Assembly (NCBI RefSeq): GCF_004217545.1
Contig: NZ_SHKY01000001.1
Coordinates: forward strand, 5,022,001 to 5,086,000
DNA: 64,000 bases
Source: Krasilnikovia cinnamomea
GTDB taxonomy: Bacteria > Actinomycetota > Actinomycetes > Mycobacteriales > Micromonosporaceae
Direction of reading: 5' to 3'
Part shown: in pieces, positions 16,930 to 25,605 of the stretch
Layout: every line of letters starts with the position of its first letter
Numbering within the stretch: the first letter of the stretch is position 1
The notes under the pieces: model-generated
Seen by the model: the letters and a program-made list of their open reading frames with translations, nothing else
What the model was told of the DNA's origin: nothing
The model's database searches: none
Translations under genes and position numbers: made by a program

Positions 16930-18077
16930 CCGTGACGCGGGAGCTTCGGGTGGTCGTCGAGGCGGACGGGGGCGCACGGGGCAATCCCGGCCCCGCCGGG
17001 TTCGGCGCCGTGGTGCGGGAGGCCGCGACCGACGAGATCCTGCTGGAGCGCTCCGGTGCGCTGGGCACCGCCACCAACAACGTGGCCGAGTACTCCGGCC
17101 TGATCGCCGGGCTGCGCGCCGCCGCCGAGCTGGGCGCCACGCACGTCGCCGTACGGATGGACTCGAAGTTGGTCGTCGAGCAGATGTCGGGCCGGTGGCA
17201 GATCAAGAATCCGGGACTGCGCCCCCTGGCCGCCGAGGCGGCCGGGCTGGTGAGCCGGTTCGCCGAGGTGAGCTTCGAGTGGATTCCACGGGAGCGCAAC
17301 CGGGCCGCCGACGCGCTGGCCAACCGGGCGATGGACGAGGCGGCGGGCAAGCCGGTACCCGACATCGGCTCGGTCCGCGATGTCGGTTCGGCCTCCGATC
17401 GGGAGCCGCAACCGGAAGAGTCCACCCCCACGGCGTCGTGGGCGCCGCCATCGCTGGAGGACGCGACCCGGCTGATCCTGGTGCGCCACGGCGAGACCCC
17501 GCTGACCGCCCAGGGCCGGTACTCCGGCCGGGGCGACGTGCCGCTGACCGACGAGGGCGAGGCGCAGGCCATGGCCGCCGGTGCCCGGGTGGCGGGCATC
17601 AGCCGCGACGTCACGGCGGTCGTCTGCTCCCCGCTGGCCCGGTGCGTGCGGACGGCGGAGCTGATCGCCGCCGAGCTGGGCGGGGCCACGGTCAGCGTGC
17701 TGCCGGATCTGATCGAGTGTGACTTCGGGCAGTGGGAGGGGATGACCTTCGCCGAGGTGCAGCAGCGCTGGCCGGTTGAGCTGGCGGCGTGGCTGAAGTC
17801 CACCAGCGTCGCCCCGCCCGGCGGGGAGTCGTTCCAGGCGGTCGCCAAGCGGGTGCGCGGGGTGGTGGCGACGCTGCTGCAGACGTACCCGTCGGCGACG
17901 GTCGTGGTGGTCTCGCACGTCTCGCCGATCAAGCTGATCCTGCGCGACGCCCTGGCCGCGGGTGACGCGTTCCTGCACCGCCTGTTCCTGGACCCGGCGG
18001 GGGTCTCGGTCGTGGATACCTGGCCCGACGGCGGCATCGCGGTACGGTCGGTCAACGAGACCGCTCACCTGCGCTGA
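16926..18077 (+). CDS. Bifunctional RNase H / histidine (acid) phosphatase
   Basis: A 383-residue two-domain protein. Residues 1-145 are a type I RNase H with the four acidic positions in EADGGARGNPGPAG, NNVAEYSGL, RMDSKL and AADALAN. A charged linker follows. The C-terminal half is a histidine phosphatase with LILVRHGET at the active site and VVVVSHVSP for the second His. The same fusion in mycobacteria (Rv2228c) has RNase H activity and an alpha-ribazole-phosphatase-like (CobC) half. It removes RNA from hybrids and may also dephosphorylate a cobalamin precursor. The GTG at 16926 overlaps the previous stop, completing a tightly coupled operon. Confidence 0.9.
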   Translation: MTVTRELRVVVEADGGARGNPGPAGFGAVVREAATDEILLERSGALGTATNNVAEYSGLIAGLRAAAELGATHVAVRMDSKLVVEQMSGRWQIKNPGLRPLAAEAAGLVSRFAEVSFEWIPRERNRAADALANRAMDEAAGKPVPDIGSVRDVGSASDREPQPEESTPTASWAPPSLEDATRLILVRHGETPLTAQGRYSGRGDVPLTDEGEAQAMAAGARVAGISRDVTAVVCSPLARCVRTAELIAAELGGATVSVLPDLIECDFGQWEGMTFAEVQQRWPVELAAWLKSTSVAPPGGESFQAVAKRVRGVVATLLQTYPSATVVVVSHVSPIKLILRDALAAGDAFLHRLFLDPAGVSVVDTWPDGGIAVRSVNETAHLR

Positions 18078-18083
18078 CGCGTC

Positions 18084-18112
18084 TTGACCAGTCCTAGGGG
18101 GAGGGTTAACTT
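18084..18112 (+). promoter_or_regulatory. Putative chitinase promoter
   Basis: TTGACC (18084-18089) and TAACTT (18107-18112) are separated by 17 bp and fit a primary sigma -35/-10 pair. The predicted start site falls near 18119, inside the palindrome described next. Not experimentally supported. Confidence 0.4.
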
Positions 18113-18116
18113 CATC

Positions 18117-18147
18117 GATCAGGAAAGTTTGTTCACAGTTCCTGATC
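18117..18147 (+). promoter_or_regulatory. Inverted-repeat operator upstream of chitinase
   Basis: A perfect 9-bp inverted repeat, GATCAGGAA / TTCCTGATC, is separated by 13 bp and placed directly at the predicted transcription start of the chitinase gene. GGAAAGTTT-type palindromes sit upstream of other secreted chitinolytic genes in actinomycetes, where a repressor controls induction. Which regulator binds here is unknown. Confidence 0.5.
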
Positions 18148-18165
18148 CCCGCCCCTGGAGGGCCC

Positions 18166-19467
18166 ATGCGCGGATTCTCCCGCCGCCTCGCCGCCGTGGC
18201 CGCCGCCGTCCTGACCGTCGGCGCGGCCGCACCCGCCCCGGCGCAGGCGCACGGCCGGCAGGTATACCACAAGGTCGGATACTTCACCCAGTGGAGCATC
18301 TACGGCCGTAACTTCCAGCTCAGCAAGGTCGAGGCGTCCGGCGCCGCGGCCCGCCTCACCCACCTCAACTACGCGTTCGGCACGGTGACCGCGGACGGCC
18401 GCTGCGCCTCGGCCGACCCGTGGGCGGACTGGGGTACGTCGTTCCCGGCCGAGCTCAGCGTCGACGGCGTCGCCGACGTGCCCGGCCAGCCGCTGGCCGG
18501 CAACCTCAACCAGCTCGCCGAGCTGAAGGCGAAACACCCCGGGCTGCGGGTGCTCATCTCGCTGGGCGGGTGGAGCGGCTCGACGTACTTCTCGGACGCC
18601 GCGCTCGACGAGCCCAGCCGGGAGAAGTTCGTCGCGTCCTGTGTCGACCTGTGGCTGCGCGGAAACCTGCCCGGCCTCGCCCCCGGCGTGGCCGCGAACA
18701 TCTTCGACGGCATCGACCTCGACTGGGAGTGGCCCGGCTCCGCCGGCAACACCGGCAACGTGATCCGGCCCGAGGACAAGCGGAACTTCACCCTGCTGGC
18801 CGCCGAGTTCCGGGCCCAGCTCGACCGGCTCGGCCGCGACGCGCACCGGCACTACGACCTGACCGCGTTCCTGCCCGCGGCGCCCGCGAAGATCACCGCG
18901 GGCTTCGAGGGTACGAAGATCTTCCGGTACCTGGACTTCGGCACGGTGCAGGGCTACGACTTCCACGGCTCGTGGGAGACCCGCACCAACCAGCAGTCGG
19001 CGCTGCGGGTGCCCGCCGGGGCCCCGGACGACCCGGACTTCTCCGCCGAGAACGCGATCGACGCGTGGGTGGCCGCCGGGGCATCGCGCCGGGAACTGGT
19101 GCTCGGCATCCCGTACTACGGCCAGGGCTGGACCGGCGTCACCGGCGGCGGCAACGGGCGCTTCCAGCCCGCCAGCGGGCCCGCGCCGGGCGTCTTCGCG
19201 GCCGGGACCGAGGACTACAAGACCCTGGCGACGCTGCCCGGCAAGGGCTACCGGGTGTACCGGGACTGGCGGGCCGGCAACTCCTGGCTCTTCGACGGCA
19301 CCACGTTCTGGACGTACGACGACCCCGCGCAGATCCTGCAGAAGACCGCGTACATCCGGGGTGCCGGACTCGGCGGCGCGATGATGTGGTCGCTCGACGG
19401 AGACGACGCCCACGCGTCCCTGACCAGGACCATCGCGGCCGGACTCTGGGCGCCCCGGCGGTCCTGA
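18166..19467 (+). CDS. Secreted GH18 chitinase
   Basis: A 433-residue exported enzyme with a signal peptide of about 28 residues ending at PAQAHG. The catalytic motif DGIDLDWEW (DxxDxDxE) marks glycosyl hydrolase family 18, with the substrate-binding SLGGWS stretch earlier and a chitinase insertion domain. It hydrolyses beta-1,4 links of chitin outside the cell. There is no chitin-binding or fibronectin module, so it is a catalytic-domain-only form. ATG 18166 has GGAGG just upstream. A promoter and palindromic operator precede it and a hairpin terminator follows, so it is a stand-alone regulated unit. Confidence 0.92.
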   Translation: MRGFSRRLAAVAAAVLTVGAAAPAPAQAHGRQVYHKVGYFTQWSIYGRNFQLSKVEASGAAARLTHLNYAFGTVTADGRCASADPWADWGTSFPAELSVDGVADVPGQPLAGNLNQLAELKAKHPGLRVLISLGGWSGSTYFSDAALDEPSREKFVASCVDLWLRGNLPGLAPGVAANIFDGIDLDWEWPGSAGNTGNVIRPEDKRNFTLLAAEFRAQLDRLGRDAHRHYDLTAFLPAAPAKITAGFEGTKIFRYLDFGTVQGYDFHGSWETRTNQQSALRVPAGAPDDPDFSAENAIDAWVAAGASRRELVLGIPYYGQGWTGVTGGGNGRFQPASGPAPGVFAAGTEDYKTLATLPGKGYRVYRDWRAGNSWLFDGTTFWTYDDPAQILQKTAYIRGAGLGGAMMWSLDGDDAHASLTRTIAAGLWAPRRS

Positions 19468-19478
19468 CCGGACGATCC

Positions 19479-19520
19479 ACGGCCGGCGCGGGGTGCCGCT
19501 CGGCGCACCGCGTCGGCCGT
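19479..19520 (+). terminator. Hairpin terminator after chitinase gene
   Basis: ACGGCCG at 19479 pairs with CGGCCGT ending at 19520, with an inner GC-rich stem giving a long hairpin of about 42 nt. It lies 11 bp past the chitinase stop. No T-run. Confidence 0.65.
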
Positions 19521-19618
19521 TGGGCGCACGATGATCGGGCCTCGCCCCGTCGCTCGTTAACCTCCTGAATGGAGACCGTGACCCGCGGTCACCGCACTCC
19601 GATGAGGAGGTACGGCTC

Positions 19619-19858
19619 ATGGCCGAGCCCGCTGAGCCCGCACCCGCCGCCGAGGCGGGGCCCGCCCGGCGCACCGATCACAGCCCGTGGAACTGGCTGC
19701 TGCTCATCCCGATCGTGCTGCCCCTGGTCACCCCGCTGTACAACCGGGACGCGCCCCGGCTGTGGGGCTTCCCCGCCTTCTACTGGATCCAGTTGTCCTT
19801 CATCGTCGTCGGCGTCGTGACCACCACGGTCGTCTACCAGATGACGAAGCGGAGGTGA
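19619..19858 (+). CDS. DUF3311 small membrane protein
   Basis: A 79-residue protein with two hydrophobic segments (WLLLIPIVLPLVTPLYN and the C-terminal helix before MTKRR). DUF3311 proteins are almost always encoded immediately before an SSS-family symporter, as here, and are thought to help assembly or activity of that transporter. The start ATG follows GAGGAGG. Its stop overlaps the region carrying the next gene's ribosome-binding site, so they are co-translated. Confidence 0.8.
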   Translation: MAEPAEPAPAAEAGPARRTDHSPWNWLLLIPIVLPLVTPLYNRDAPRLWGFPAFYWIQLSFIVVGVVTTTVVYQMTKRR

Positions 19859-19863
19859 CGGCG

Positions 19864-21507
19864 GTGCGCGACCACATCACCGAGATCGTGATCTTCACGG
19901 CTCTGTTCCTGCTCGTCAGCGGCATGGGTTTCGTGGCGGCGCGGTGGCGGGCGCCGCAGGACATGCTGCACCTCGACGAGTGGGGACTGGGCGGGCGCAG
20001 CTTCGGCGCCTGGATCACCTGGTTCCTCATCGGCGGCGACCTGTACACCGCGTACACGTTCGTGGCGGTGCCGGCGCTGATCTTCGGGGCGGGGGCCGCC
20101 GGGTTCTTCGCCGTGCCGTACACCGTGATCATCTATCCGATGGTCTTCCTGGTGCTGATCCGGCTCTGGTCGGTGTCGCACCGGCACGGTTTCGTCACCC
20201 CGGCCGACTTCGTCCGTACCCGGTTCGGCTCGCCGACCCTCGCCCTGCTCGTGGCGATCACCGGGATCGTCGCCACGATGCCGTACATCGCGCTGCAGCT
20301 CGTCGGCATCGAGGCGGTGCTCAAGGCCATGGGGGTGACCGGGGAGGGCTGGCTCGCCCGGCACGCGCCGATCATCGTGGCGTTCGCGATCCTGGCCGCG
20401 TACACGTACCAGTCCGGACTGCGGGCGCCCGCACTGATCGCGTTCGTCAAGGACACCCTGATCTACGTGGTGATCCTGGTGGCGGTGCTGTACCTGCCGT
20501 ACAAGCTCGGCGGGTGGGGCCACATCTTCGACGCGGCCGACGCCAAGTTCGCCGCCTCCCAGGCACCGAACGACGGCATCCTGCTCAACGCCAACAACCA
20601 GCTTCAGTACGTGACGCTGGCGCTGGGCTCGGCGCTCGCGCTGTTCCTCTACCCGCACAGCGTCACCGGGGTACTGGCCAGCCGAAACCGTACCGTCATC
20701 AAGCGCAACATGTCCGCGCTGCCCGCCTACAGCCTGCTGCTGGGGCTGATCGCGCTGCTCGGCTACATGGCCATCGCCAGCGGGGTGCAGCCGCTGCCCG
20801 GCTCCCGGCCCGGCACGGTGGACAACAACACGGTGGTACCCCTGCTGTTCGACCAGCAGTTCCCGGCGTGGTTCGCCGGGGTCGCGTTCGCGGCCATCGG
20901 CATCGGCGCACTCGTGCCCGCCGCGATTATGTCCATCGCCGCCGCGAACCTGTTCACCCGCAACATCTACAAGGAGTATCTGCGCAAGGACGCCACCCCG
21001 GCGCAGGAGGCGCACGTCTCGAAGATCACGTCGCTGGTGGTGAAGGTCGGCGCGGTCGCCTTCATCATCTTCCTCGACCCGCAGTTCTCCATCGACCTGC
21101 AGCTCATCGGCGGCGTCATCATCCTGCAGACCGGGCCCGCGGTGGCGCTCGGCCTGTACACCCGGTGGCTGCACCGGGGCGGCCTGATCGCCGGCTGGGT
21201 CGCCGGCATGGGCCTGGGCATGTGGATGCTCTACCAGATCCCGAACGCCGCCGGCCGCAAACACTTCGGCGGCTCCGCGTTCCCGCTGTCCGAGTTCGGC
21301 TTCGACACCAAGCGGACCATCTACGTCGGACTCGTGGCAGTGTTCGTCAACCTGCTCGTCGCGGTCGTGACCACGCTGATCCTGCGGGCCGCCAAGACCC
21401 CGGACGGGGTCGACGGCACCGTCGCCGACGACTACTTCGCCGACGAGGGCGACCCTCGCCTGGAGAAGGCCCGGGTGACACCGGAGGCCGTCGGCTCCTC
21501 GACCTGA
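19864..21507 (+). CDS. Sodium:solute symporter, MctP-like monocarboxylate permease
   Basis: A 547-residue membrane protein of the SSS superfamily with 13 or so transmembrane segments. WITWFLIGGDLYTAYTF and RFGSPTLALL fall in the conserved N-terminal helices, and LGSALALFLYPHSVTGVLAS is a well conserved segment of the MctP/YcgO branch. Predicted to import short-chain monocarboxylates such as acetate, pyruvate or lactate with Na+ or H+. GTG at 19864 has GGAGG seven bases upstream, embedded in the end of the DUF3311 gene. It is followed by a bidirectional hairpin and the convergent TSUP gene. Confidence 0.85.
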   Translation: MRDHITEIVIFTALFLLVSGMGFVAARWRAPQDMLHLDEWGLGGRSFGAWITWFLIGGDLYTAYTFVAVPALIFGAGAAGFFAVPYTVIIYPMVFLVLIRLWSVSHRHGFVTPADFVRTRFGSPTLALLVAITGIVATMPYIALQLVGIEAVLKAMGVTGEGWLARHAPIIVAFAILAAYTYQSGLRAPALIAFVKDTLIYVVILVAVLYLPYKLGGWGHIFDAADAKFAASQAPNDGILLNANNQLQYVTLALGSALALFLYPHSVTGVLASRNRTVIKRNMSALPAYSLLLGLIALLGYMAIASGVQPLPGSRPGTVDNNTVVPLLFDQQFPAWFAGVAFAAIGIGALVPAAIMSIAAANLFTRNIYKEYLRKDATPAQEAHVSKITSLVVKVGAVAFIIFLDPQFSIDLQLIGGVIILQTGPAVALGLYTRWLHRGGLIAGWVAGMGLGMWMLYQIPNAAGRKHFGGSAFPLSEFGFDTKRTIYVGLVAVFVNLLVAVVTTLILRAAKTPDGVDGTVADDYFADEGDPRLEKARVTPEAVGSST

Positions 21508-21517
21508 CCCGCTCCCT

Positions 21518-21553
21518 GGCGAGCGCCGCGACCACGGGGGCGCGGCGCTCGCC
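21518..21553. terminator. Bidirectional terminator hairpin
   Basis: GGCGAGCGCCGCG (21518-21530) and its exact complement (21541-21553) flank a 10-nt loop between the convergent symporter and TSUP genes. A 13-bp perfect stem can terminate both. Confidence 0.75.
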
Positions 21554-21563
21554 CCTATCCTGT

Positions 21564-22331
21564 CTAGCTGACGAAGGCGCGGACCAGCAGGTACAGGCCG
21601 ATCGCGGTGCCGAACGAGACGATCACGATCCGGAGCACGGCGGCCGGGAGCCGGCGGGCGAGCCGGGCACCCGCGTACCCGCCGACGATCGTGGCCGGCG
21701 CCACGATGAGCACCGCACCCCAGTGCACCGGGCCGAAGATCGCGAAAACCACGATCGTGACCAGGCCGATCGACGCCGACAGCACGTTCTTGAGCGCGTT
21801 GATCCGGTTCAGCGTCTCGTCCAGCACCAGGGCCAGCGCCGCCACCAGCATCACCCCCAGCGCCGCGCCGAAGTAGCCGCCGTACACCGAACCGGCGAAG
21901 ACGACCACCTGCAAGGTGACCGCCCGGCGGCGCCGCGACAGGGCCCGCGGATGCCCCACCAGAGCCCGCAGCCGAGCCTGGAACGCCAGCGCCGCCGCCG
22001 CGCCCAGCACCAGGAACGGCACCACCAGCTCGAACGCCCGCGCCGGAGTGGCCAACAACAGCGCACACCCGGCCGCCGCGCCGAGCAGGCAGGTCGGCAC
22101 CATGACCCGCAGCCGGTGCGCCTGGCCCGCCAGGTCGGCGCGGCTGCCCACCACGCTGGAGACGTACCCGGGACAGACGGCGACCGAGTTCGTCACGTTG
22201 GCGGCCACCGGCTGCAGGCCCGCCGCCAGCAGGCTCGGGAAGGTGATCAGCGACCCGCCACCGGCGATCGCGTTCACCGTCCCCGCGGCCAGGCCGGCGA
22301 CGACGAGCAGCAGAACATGTGCGAGATCCAT
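21564..22331 (-). CDS. TSUP-family sulfite/anion exporter
   Basis: A 255-residue protein of eight or so hydrophobic segments. The motif GGGSLITFPSLL near residue 25 and the repeated NALKNVLSAS / GGYAGARLARRL segments are typical of the TauE/SafE (TSUP) family. Members export sulfite, sulfoacetate or related anions. No sulfur metabolism genes are nearby, so substrate is open. The start at 22331 gives full family length. It is divergent from the RNase P RNA gene with only about 60 bp between them. Confidence 0.8.
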   Translation of the reverse strand: MDLAHVLLLVVAGLAAGTVNAIAGGGSLITFPSLLAAGLQPVAANVTNSVAVCPGYVSSVVGSRADLAGQAHRLRVMVPTCLLGAAAGCALLLATPARAFELVVPFLVLGAAAALAFQARLRALVGHPRALSRRRRAVTLQVVVFAGSVYGGYFGAALGVMLVAALALVLDETLNRINALKNVLSASIGLVTIVVFAIFGPVHWGAVLIVAPATIVGGYAGARLARRLPAAVLRIVIVSFGTAIGLYLLVRAFVS

Positions 22332-22393
22332 GACCCGTCCGAATGTACGGGCCGTCACCCGCGCCCGGACCCCGACCCGGCTACCATGTCCGG

Positions 22394-22818
<425 letters not shown>

Positions 22819-23218
22819 TCGAGGTCACGACCCTGAGGGCGGTGCCGACCTCCCCTTATAGGTGGGCGTTGATGGTCGGTGTTGGCCAACATTGGTTGCC
22901 GTCTGACGCCCCGGAGACGCCCCGACGCCCCACAGACGCCCCGAGATCTCCATGGTCGGCCGGTTGATCTCGCGCCTTCGACCTTCTGATCCGTAACTCC
23001 GGGCGAATCAAGTGCTCAAGGTTTAGTACGAGTTCGCGGAGGCGCCACCGGTCCGACCTTGCGGCTCGCGACGCGGTTGGTTGCTGTACTTCGCGGCTGT
23101 ACCATTCGCCAGTCCAAGATCCAGACACGAACTCAACCCAGGGACACAGACTGAACAGCAAGACGGTCACAACTCGGACCAGGCGACAAGATTTTGGGTC
23201 GAGACGTCCACGAGTCCG
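22819..23218. other. Non-coding stretch downstream of rnpB
   Basis: No convincing gene. GC content drops, and there is a cluster of GACGCCCC octamers around 22903-22945. A 104-codon open frame on the minus strand (22856-23170) has no recognisable motif and no ribosome-binding site. This is the left end of the gene-poor region that runs to about 27.0 kb. Confidence 0.6.
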
Positions 23219-23497
23219 CTACCAGCGAGCCGCACCTGCCATGCACATAAGCAAGAGTCCGCCTATCGTTCCCGCGAGGATACCCAGGCCCCAAAGCCAT
23301 ACTGGCCTGATGGCTGCCATGACAATTCCCGCGATCACGGCGCAGGGCAGGATGTACAGCTCGAGGTAGTACAGGTACCCCGCGTAGTTGGGCTCATCCT
23401 GAGGCTTGGTTGCCGCGCTGTGGGCGACCGCTATCGCAATAAGGACATGCGGTAAGGCGCTGATGAGCGCGGCAGGCCACCATCGGCGCGCAGTCAT
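23219..23497 (-). CDS. Small membrane protein, unknown function
   Basis: 92 residues, not recognised. Three hydrophobic stretches are visible (WWPAALISALPHVLIAIAVA, YLYYLELYILPCAVIAGIVM and WLWGLGILAGTIGGLLLMCM), implying an almost wholly membrane-embedded protein. No clear ribosome-binding site. It lies in the gene-poor region downstream of rnpB with two other small membrane proteins on the same strand. Composition is less GC-biased than core genes, suggesting later acquisition. Confidence 0.5.
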   Translation of the reverse strand: MTARRWWPAALISALPHVLIAIAVAHSAATKPQDEPNYAGYLYYLELYILPCAVIAGIVMAAIRPVWLWGLGILAGTIGGLLLMCMAGAARW

Positions 23498-23761
23498 GTG
23501 TGCTGCCGCAGAAAGCGGTGGAGCATTTCGCCCCCCGGCGTAATGGGACAGTTGGCTTCAGAGAACTGCGCAGTACTTCAGCATGCGCATCTATCTGTAT
23601 CGGCGGCTTGCCCCGCTTACTTAGGGCGTCTGCGGCGTTAGGACCGCCACGATGCGAACGAGGCTTCGCAGTAGCCAGCCTGCACGATTAGAGCCGTTTG
23701 GCCTAGTCGTGGCCATCCGGTCACCGGGGATCACCGCGGCTGACGCTGGCCCGAATCGCGC

Positions 23762-24175
23762 CTACCCAACTGAGGTGCTGCCGTCCCGGGCCCGCAGCTG
23801 GTCGCCCTTGAGGGCGCGCTCATCGGCAGCCGAGCCGGACGCCCCGGCCCTCGCGTTCAACCGTCTCACCAACGTCAGCACGCCGTTGAGGGCCGCCGCG
23901 TTGACCAACGCACCCACCACTACACAGCTCCCGAACACCAAAGCCCAGTGGCCCTCACCGAACAGCGGCAGTAGCAGAAGGTCGTACACCGAACTCGCCA
24001 TCAGGTAACCGGGCAGGGTCAACAGGGCAGGCACGAGTTCGTGCTTGCTGTAGTCCCACTCGTCCCGCGACAAGATCGACACCACGGCCTCCACGGTCAC
24101 GACAGCGACCAGGGCCAGGTAGATCCGCGAGAGCCAGCTACCGACGAACCAAGGAACGATCTTCACGGCTCGCAT
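23762..24175 (-). CDS. SCO4225-like small membrane protein
   Basis: A 137-residue protein with about four hydrophobic segments (IYLALVAVVTVEAVVSIL, LVPALLTLPGYLMASSVYDL, LVFGSCVVVGALVNAAALNG). The pattern YLALVA..(N-terminal helix) plus PG.L and GALVNAAAL resembles the SCO4225 family of actinomycete membrane proteins, whose role is unknown. The C-terminal 30 residues are polar. It is isolated by more than 100 bp on each side, so probably transcribed alone. Confidence 0.6.
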   Translation of the reverse strand: MRAVKIVPWFVGSWLSRIYLALVAVVTVEAVVSILSRDEWDYSKHELVPALLTLPGYLMASSVYDLLLLPLFGEGHWALVFGSCVVVGALVNAAALNGVLTLVRRLNARAGASGSAADERALKGDQLRARDGSTSVG

Positions 24176-24281
24176 CCTGCGCGTTTTAGCAGGTCAGCGT
24201 CGTGAGTACCCGTACCTAGGCACGCTGAGCTGCTCAGACCATCACCCGGTGATCATCGATCGACCCCTGGGGTCGCGCCTG

Positions 24282-24686
24282 TTACGTCGGCGACAGCAAC
24301 CAACTGCCGACCAGGCCAACGGTGGCCAGCAGGAAGCCGGCGATCAGGGCAGGGGTGCGAACCGGGCGACCAGCCAGGATGCCAACGAGACCAGTGAGCA
24401 GGCCCAGCAGGGCCGCAGCCCCCGGCAGGGGGCGTGCCCAATCCGGCCCGCTCGTCGGGCAGACCATTTGACCGCCGGTACCGATGCAGGCGTTCGACAT
24501 GAGGTAGCTCGAATCGAAGATCGCGTACCCGACCAGGAGGAACAGCAGGCCGAATACACCGACGAATCCGACGACGTCATGCCGACTGCCGTACCGCCTG
24601 CTGGTGAACCATCTAGACCGCACCGTTACCCGTTCCATTCCACTTCTGCCGGCCTCAACACTCGGACGAGGCGCTTGACTGGCCAT
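24282..24686 (-). CDS. Membrane protein, unknown function
   Basis: 134 residues with three hydrophobic segments: VVGFVGVFGLLFLLVGYAIF, LPGAAALLGLLTGLVGILAG and TPALIAGFLLATVGLVGSWL. Two Cys residues in the loop between helices 1 and 2 (ACIGTGGQMVC) could form a disulphide outside the membrane. The start may be the internal Met at residue 17, since the first 16 residues are unremarkable. No family recognised. It is divergent from the 174-residue gene, with a long palindrome between. Confidence 0.55.
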   Translation of the reverse strand: MASQAPRPSVEAGRSGMERVTVRSRWFTSRRYGSRHDVVGFVGVFGLLFLLVGYAIFDSSYLMSNACIGTGGQMVCPTSGPDWARPLPGAAALLGLLTGLVGILAGRPVRTPALIAGFLLATVGLVGSWLLSPT

Positions 24687-24813
24687 CCCGCTCGTCCTTG
24701 CAAGCGCAGACGGTAATCAGATGACAAGCGCTTTCGCATCGGCCGACGCAGCCGACTAGTCCCCCGAACGGAGGGAGAGACCGTGTGAGGCGGCAGCAGC
24801 CGAACGTTCCCGA

Positions 24814-24892
24814 GGAGTCATCCCGGTCGCCTGGGCTTCGCCATGCCGGGCGGGGGCCCGGCATCCCTTGGGCAGGCGGCCGGGATGACTCC
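24814..24892. repeat. 79-bp imperfect palindrome between divergent genes
   Basis: Outer arms GGAGTCATCCCGG (24814-24826) and CCGGGATGACTCC (24880-24892) are perfect complements. Inner CGCCTG/CAGGCG and ATGCCGGGC/GCCCGGCAT pairs continue the stem to a short central loop, with one small internal mismatch region. Such long near-perfect hairpins are typical of REP/MITE-like mobile repeats. It could also act as a strong structure in the leader of either flanking gene. Confidence 0.75.
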
Positions 24893-25059
24893 ACCCCGAC
24901 TCCCACCACCCACGAGCCGGGACCGAACCGTCTGGATCATCCTGGGAGCCTGCCCGTCCGGCGAGGATGCCTGTTGGACTGGTTGTTCTGGCAGCCCACC
25001 AGTACGCTGCGCTTCCCCGATCGTGAGGTCATCGGCAAGGCGCTGCAGGGGAGACCGAC

Positions 25060-25584
25060 GTGGAGAACCCCGGCACCCGAACAGCTTGGGAGACGGCACC
25101 GGTTCTGGATGGGACGACGCCAGACGACCTGCTCGCCGACGAACCATTCCAAACACCGTCCGGCAGCTACTGGGAATGCGGGCACACCGGCTGGGACTTG
25201 ATGCTCGCGTGGCTGGCCGGGCCTGAGAGCATCGCACGTTTCCCGGACACCCGCACCCACCACTGGCAGGTCGCGGAGGAGATGGGGCCGGGAACGCGGG
25301 AGTACCGACTACCCATCCTCGCCGACGAGCTGGCCGAAAACGAGAACGCCGCCGACGAGTATCTCCGCGACGGAGGGGTGCCAGACCGCCGACCCAGGGG
25401 ATACCGGTGGTTCCAGTTGCTGCCGGAAGGATGGCTCCCGTCGGAGATCCACGCCGCAGCCCACCGCGCGATCGCCGAATCCGGCGTGCTGAGCGGCCAC
25501 CCCCGCGACCTGCTGCCGATCGTCCGCGTAGCCATCGGGCGGATCTACGGCTCTGACACTGGAAGCCCCGGCCCGTCCTCCTGA
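25060..25584 (+). CDS. Hypothetical protein (174 aa)
   Basis: Not a family I recognise. A soluble, acidic, Trp-rich protein without signal peptide or membrane segments. Features visible are YWECGHTGWDLMLAWLAGPE in the first third, and RWFQLLPEGWLPSEIHAAAH and DLLPIVRVAIGRIYG towards the end. GTG at 25060 is supported by GGGGAG six bases upstream. The final codons overlap the left arm of a strong hairpin, so the C-terminus GSPGPSS may have been fixed by an inserted terminator sequence. It sits alone in the gene-poor region. Confidence 0.55.
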   Translation: MENPGTRTAWETAPVLDGTTPDDLLADEPFQTPSGSYWECGHTGWDLMLAWLAGPESIARFPDTRTHHWQVAEEMGPGTREYRLPILADELAENENAADEYLRDGGVPDRRPRGYRWFQLLPEGWLPSEIHAAAHRAIAESGVLSGHPRDLLPIVRVAIGRIYGSDTGSPGPSS

Positions 25585-25605
25585 CTGAGGAGGAGCCGGG
25601 GCTTC
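25562..25605 (+). terminator. Strong hairpin overlapping the end of the 174-aa gene
   Basis: GAAGCCCCGGC (25562-25572) pairs with GCCGGGGCTTC (25595-25605), with an inner TCCTCC/GGAGGA stem around the stop codon. The terminator's left arm lies inside the coding sequence. Confidence 0.75.

Noticed and set aside
19834..22068. Long minus-strand frame opposite the symporter
   Set aside because: It is composed of His/Arg/Gly/Asp-rich sequence typical of shadow frames of a membrane protein gene.
22856..23170. 104-codon minus-strand frame after rnpB
   Set aside because: No ribosome-binding site, no motif and mixed composition; kept as non-coding.
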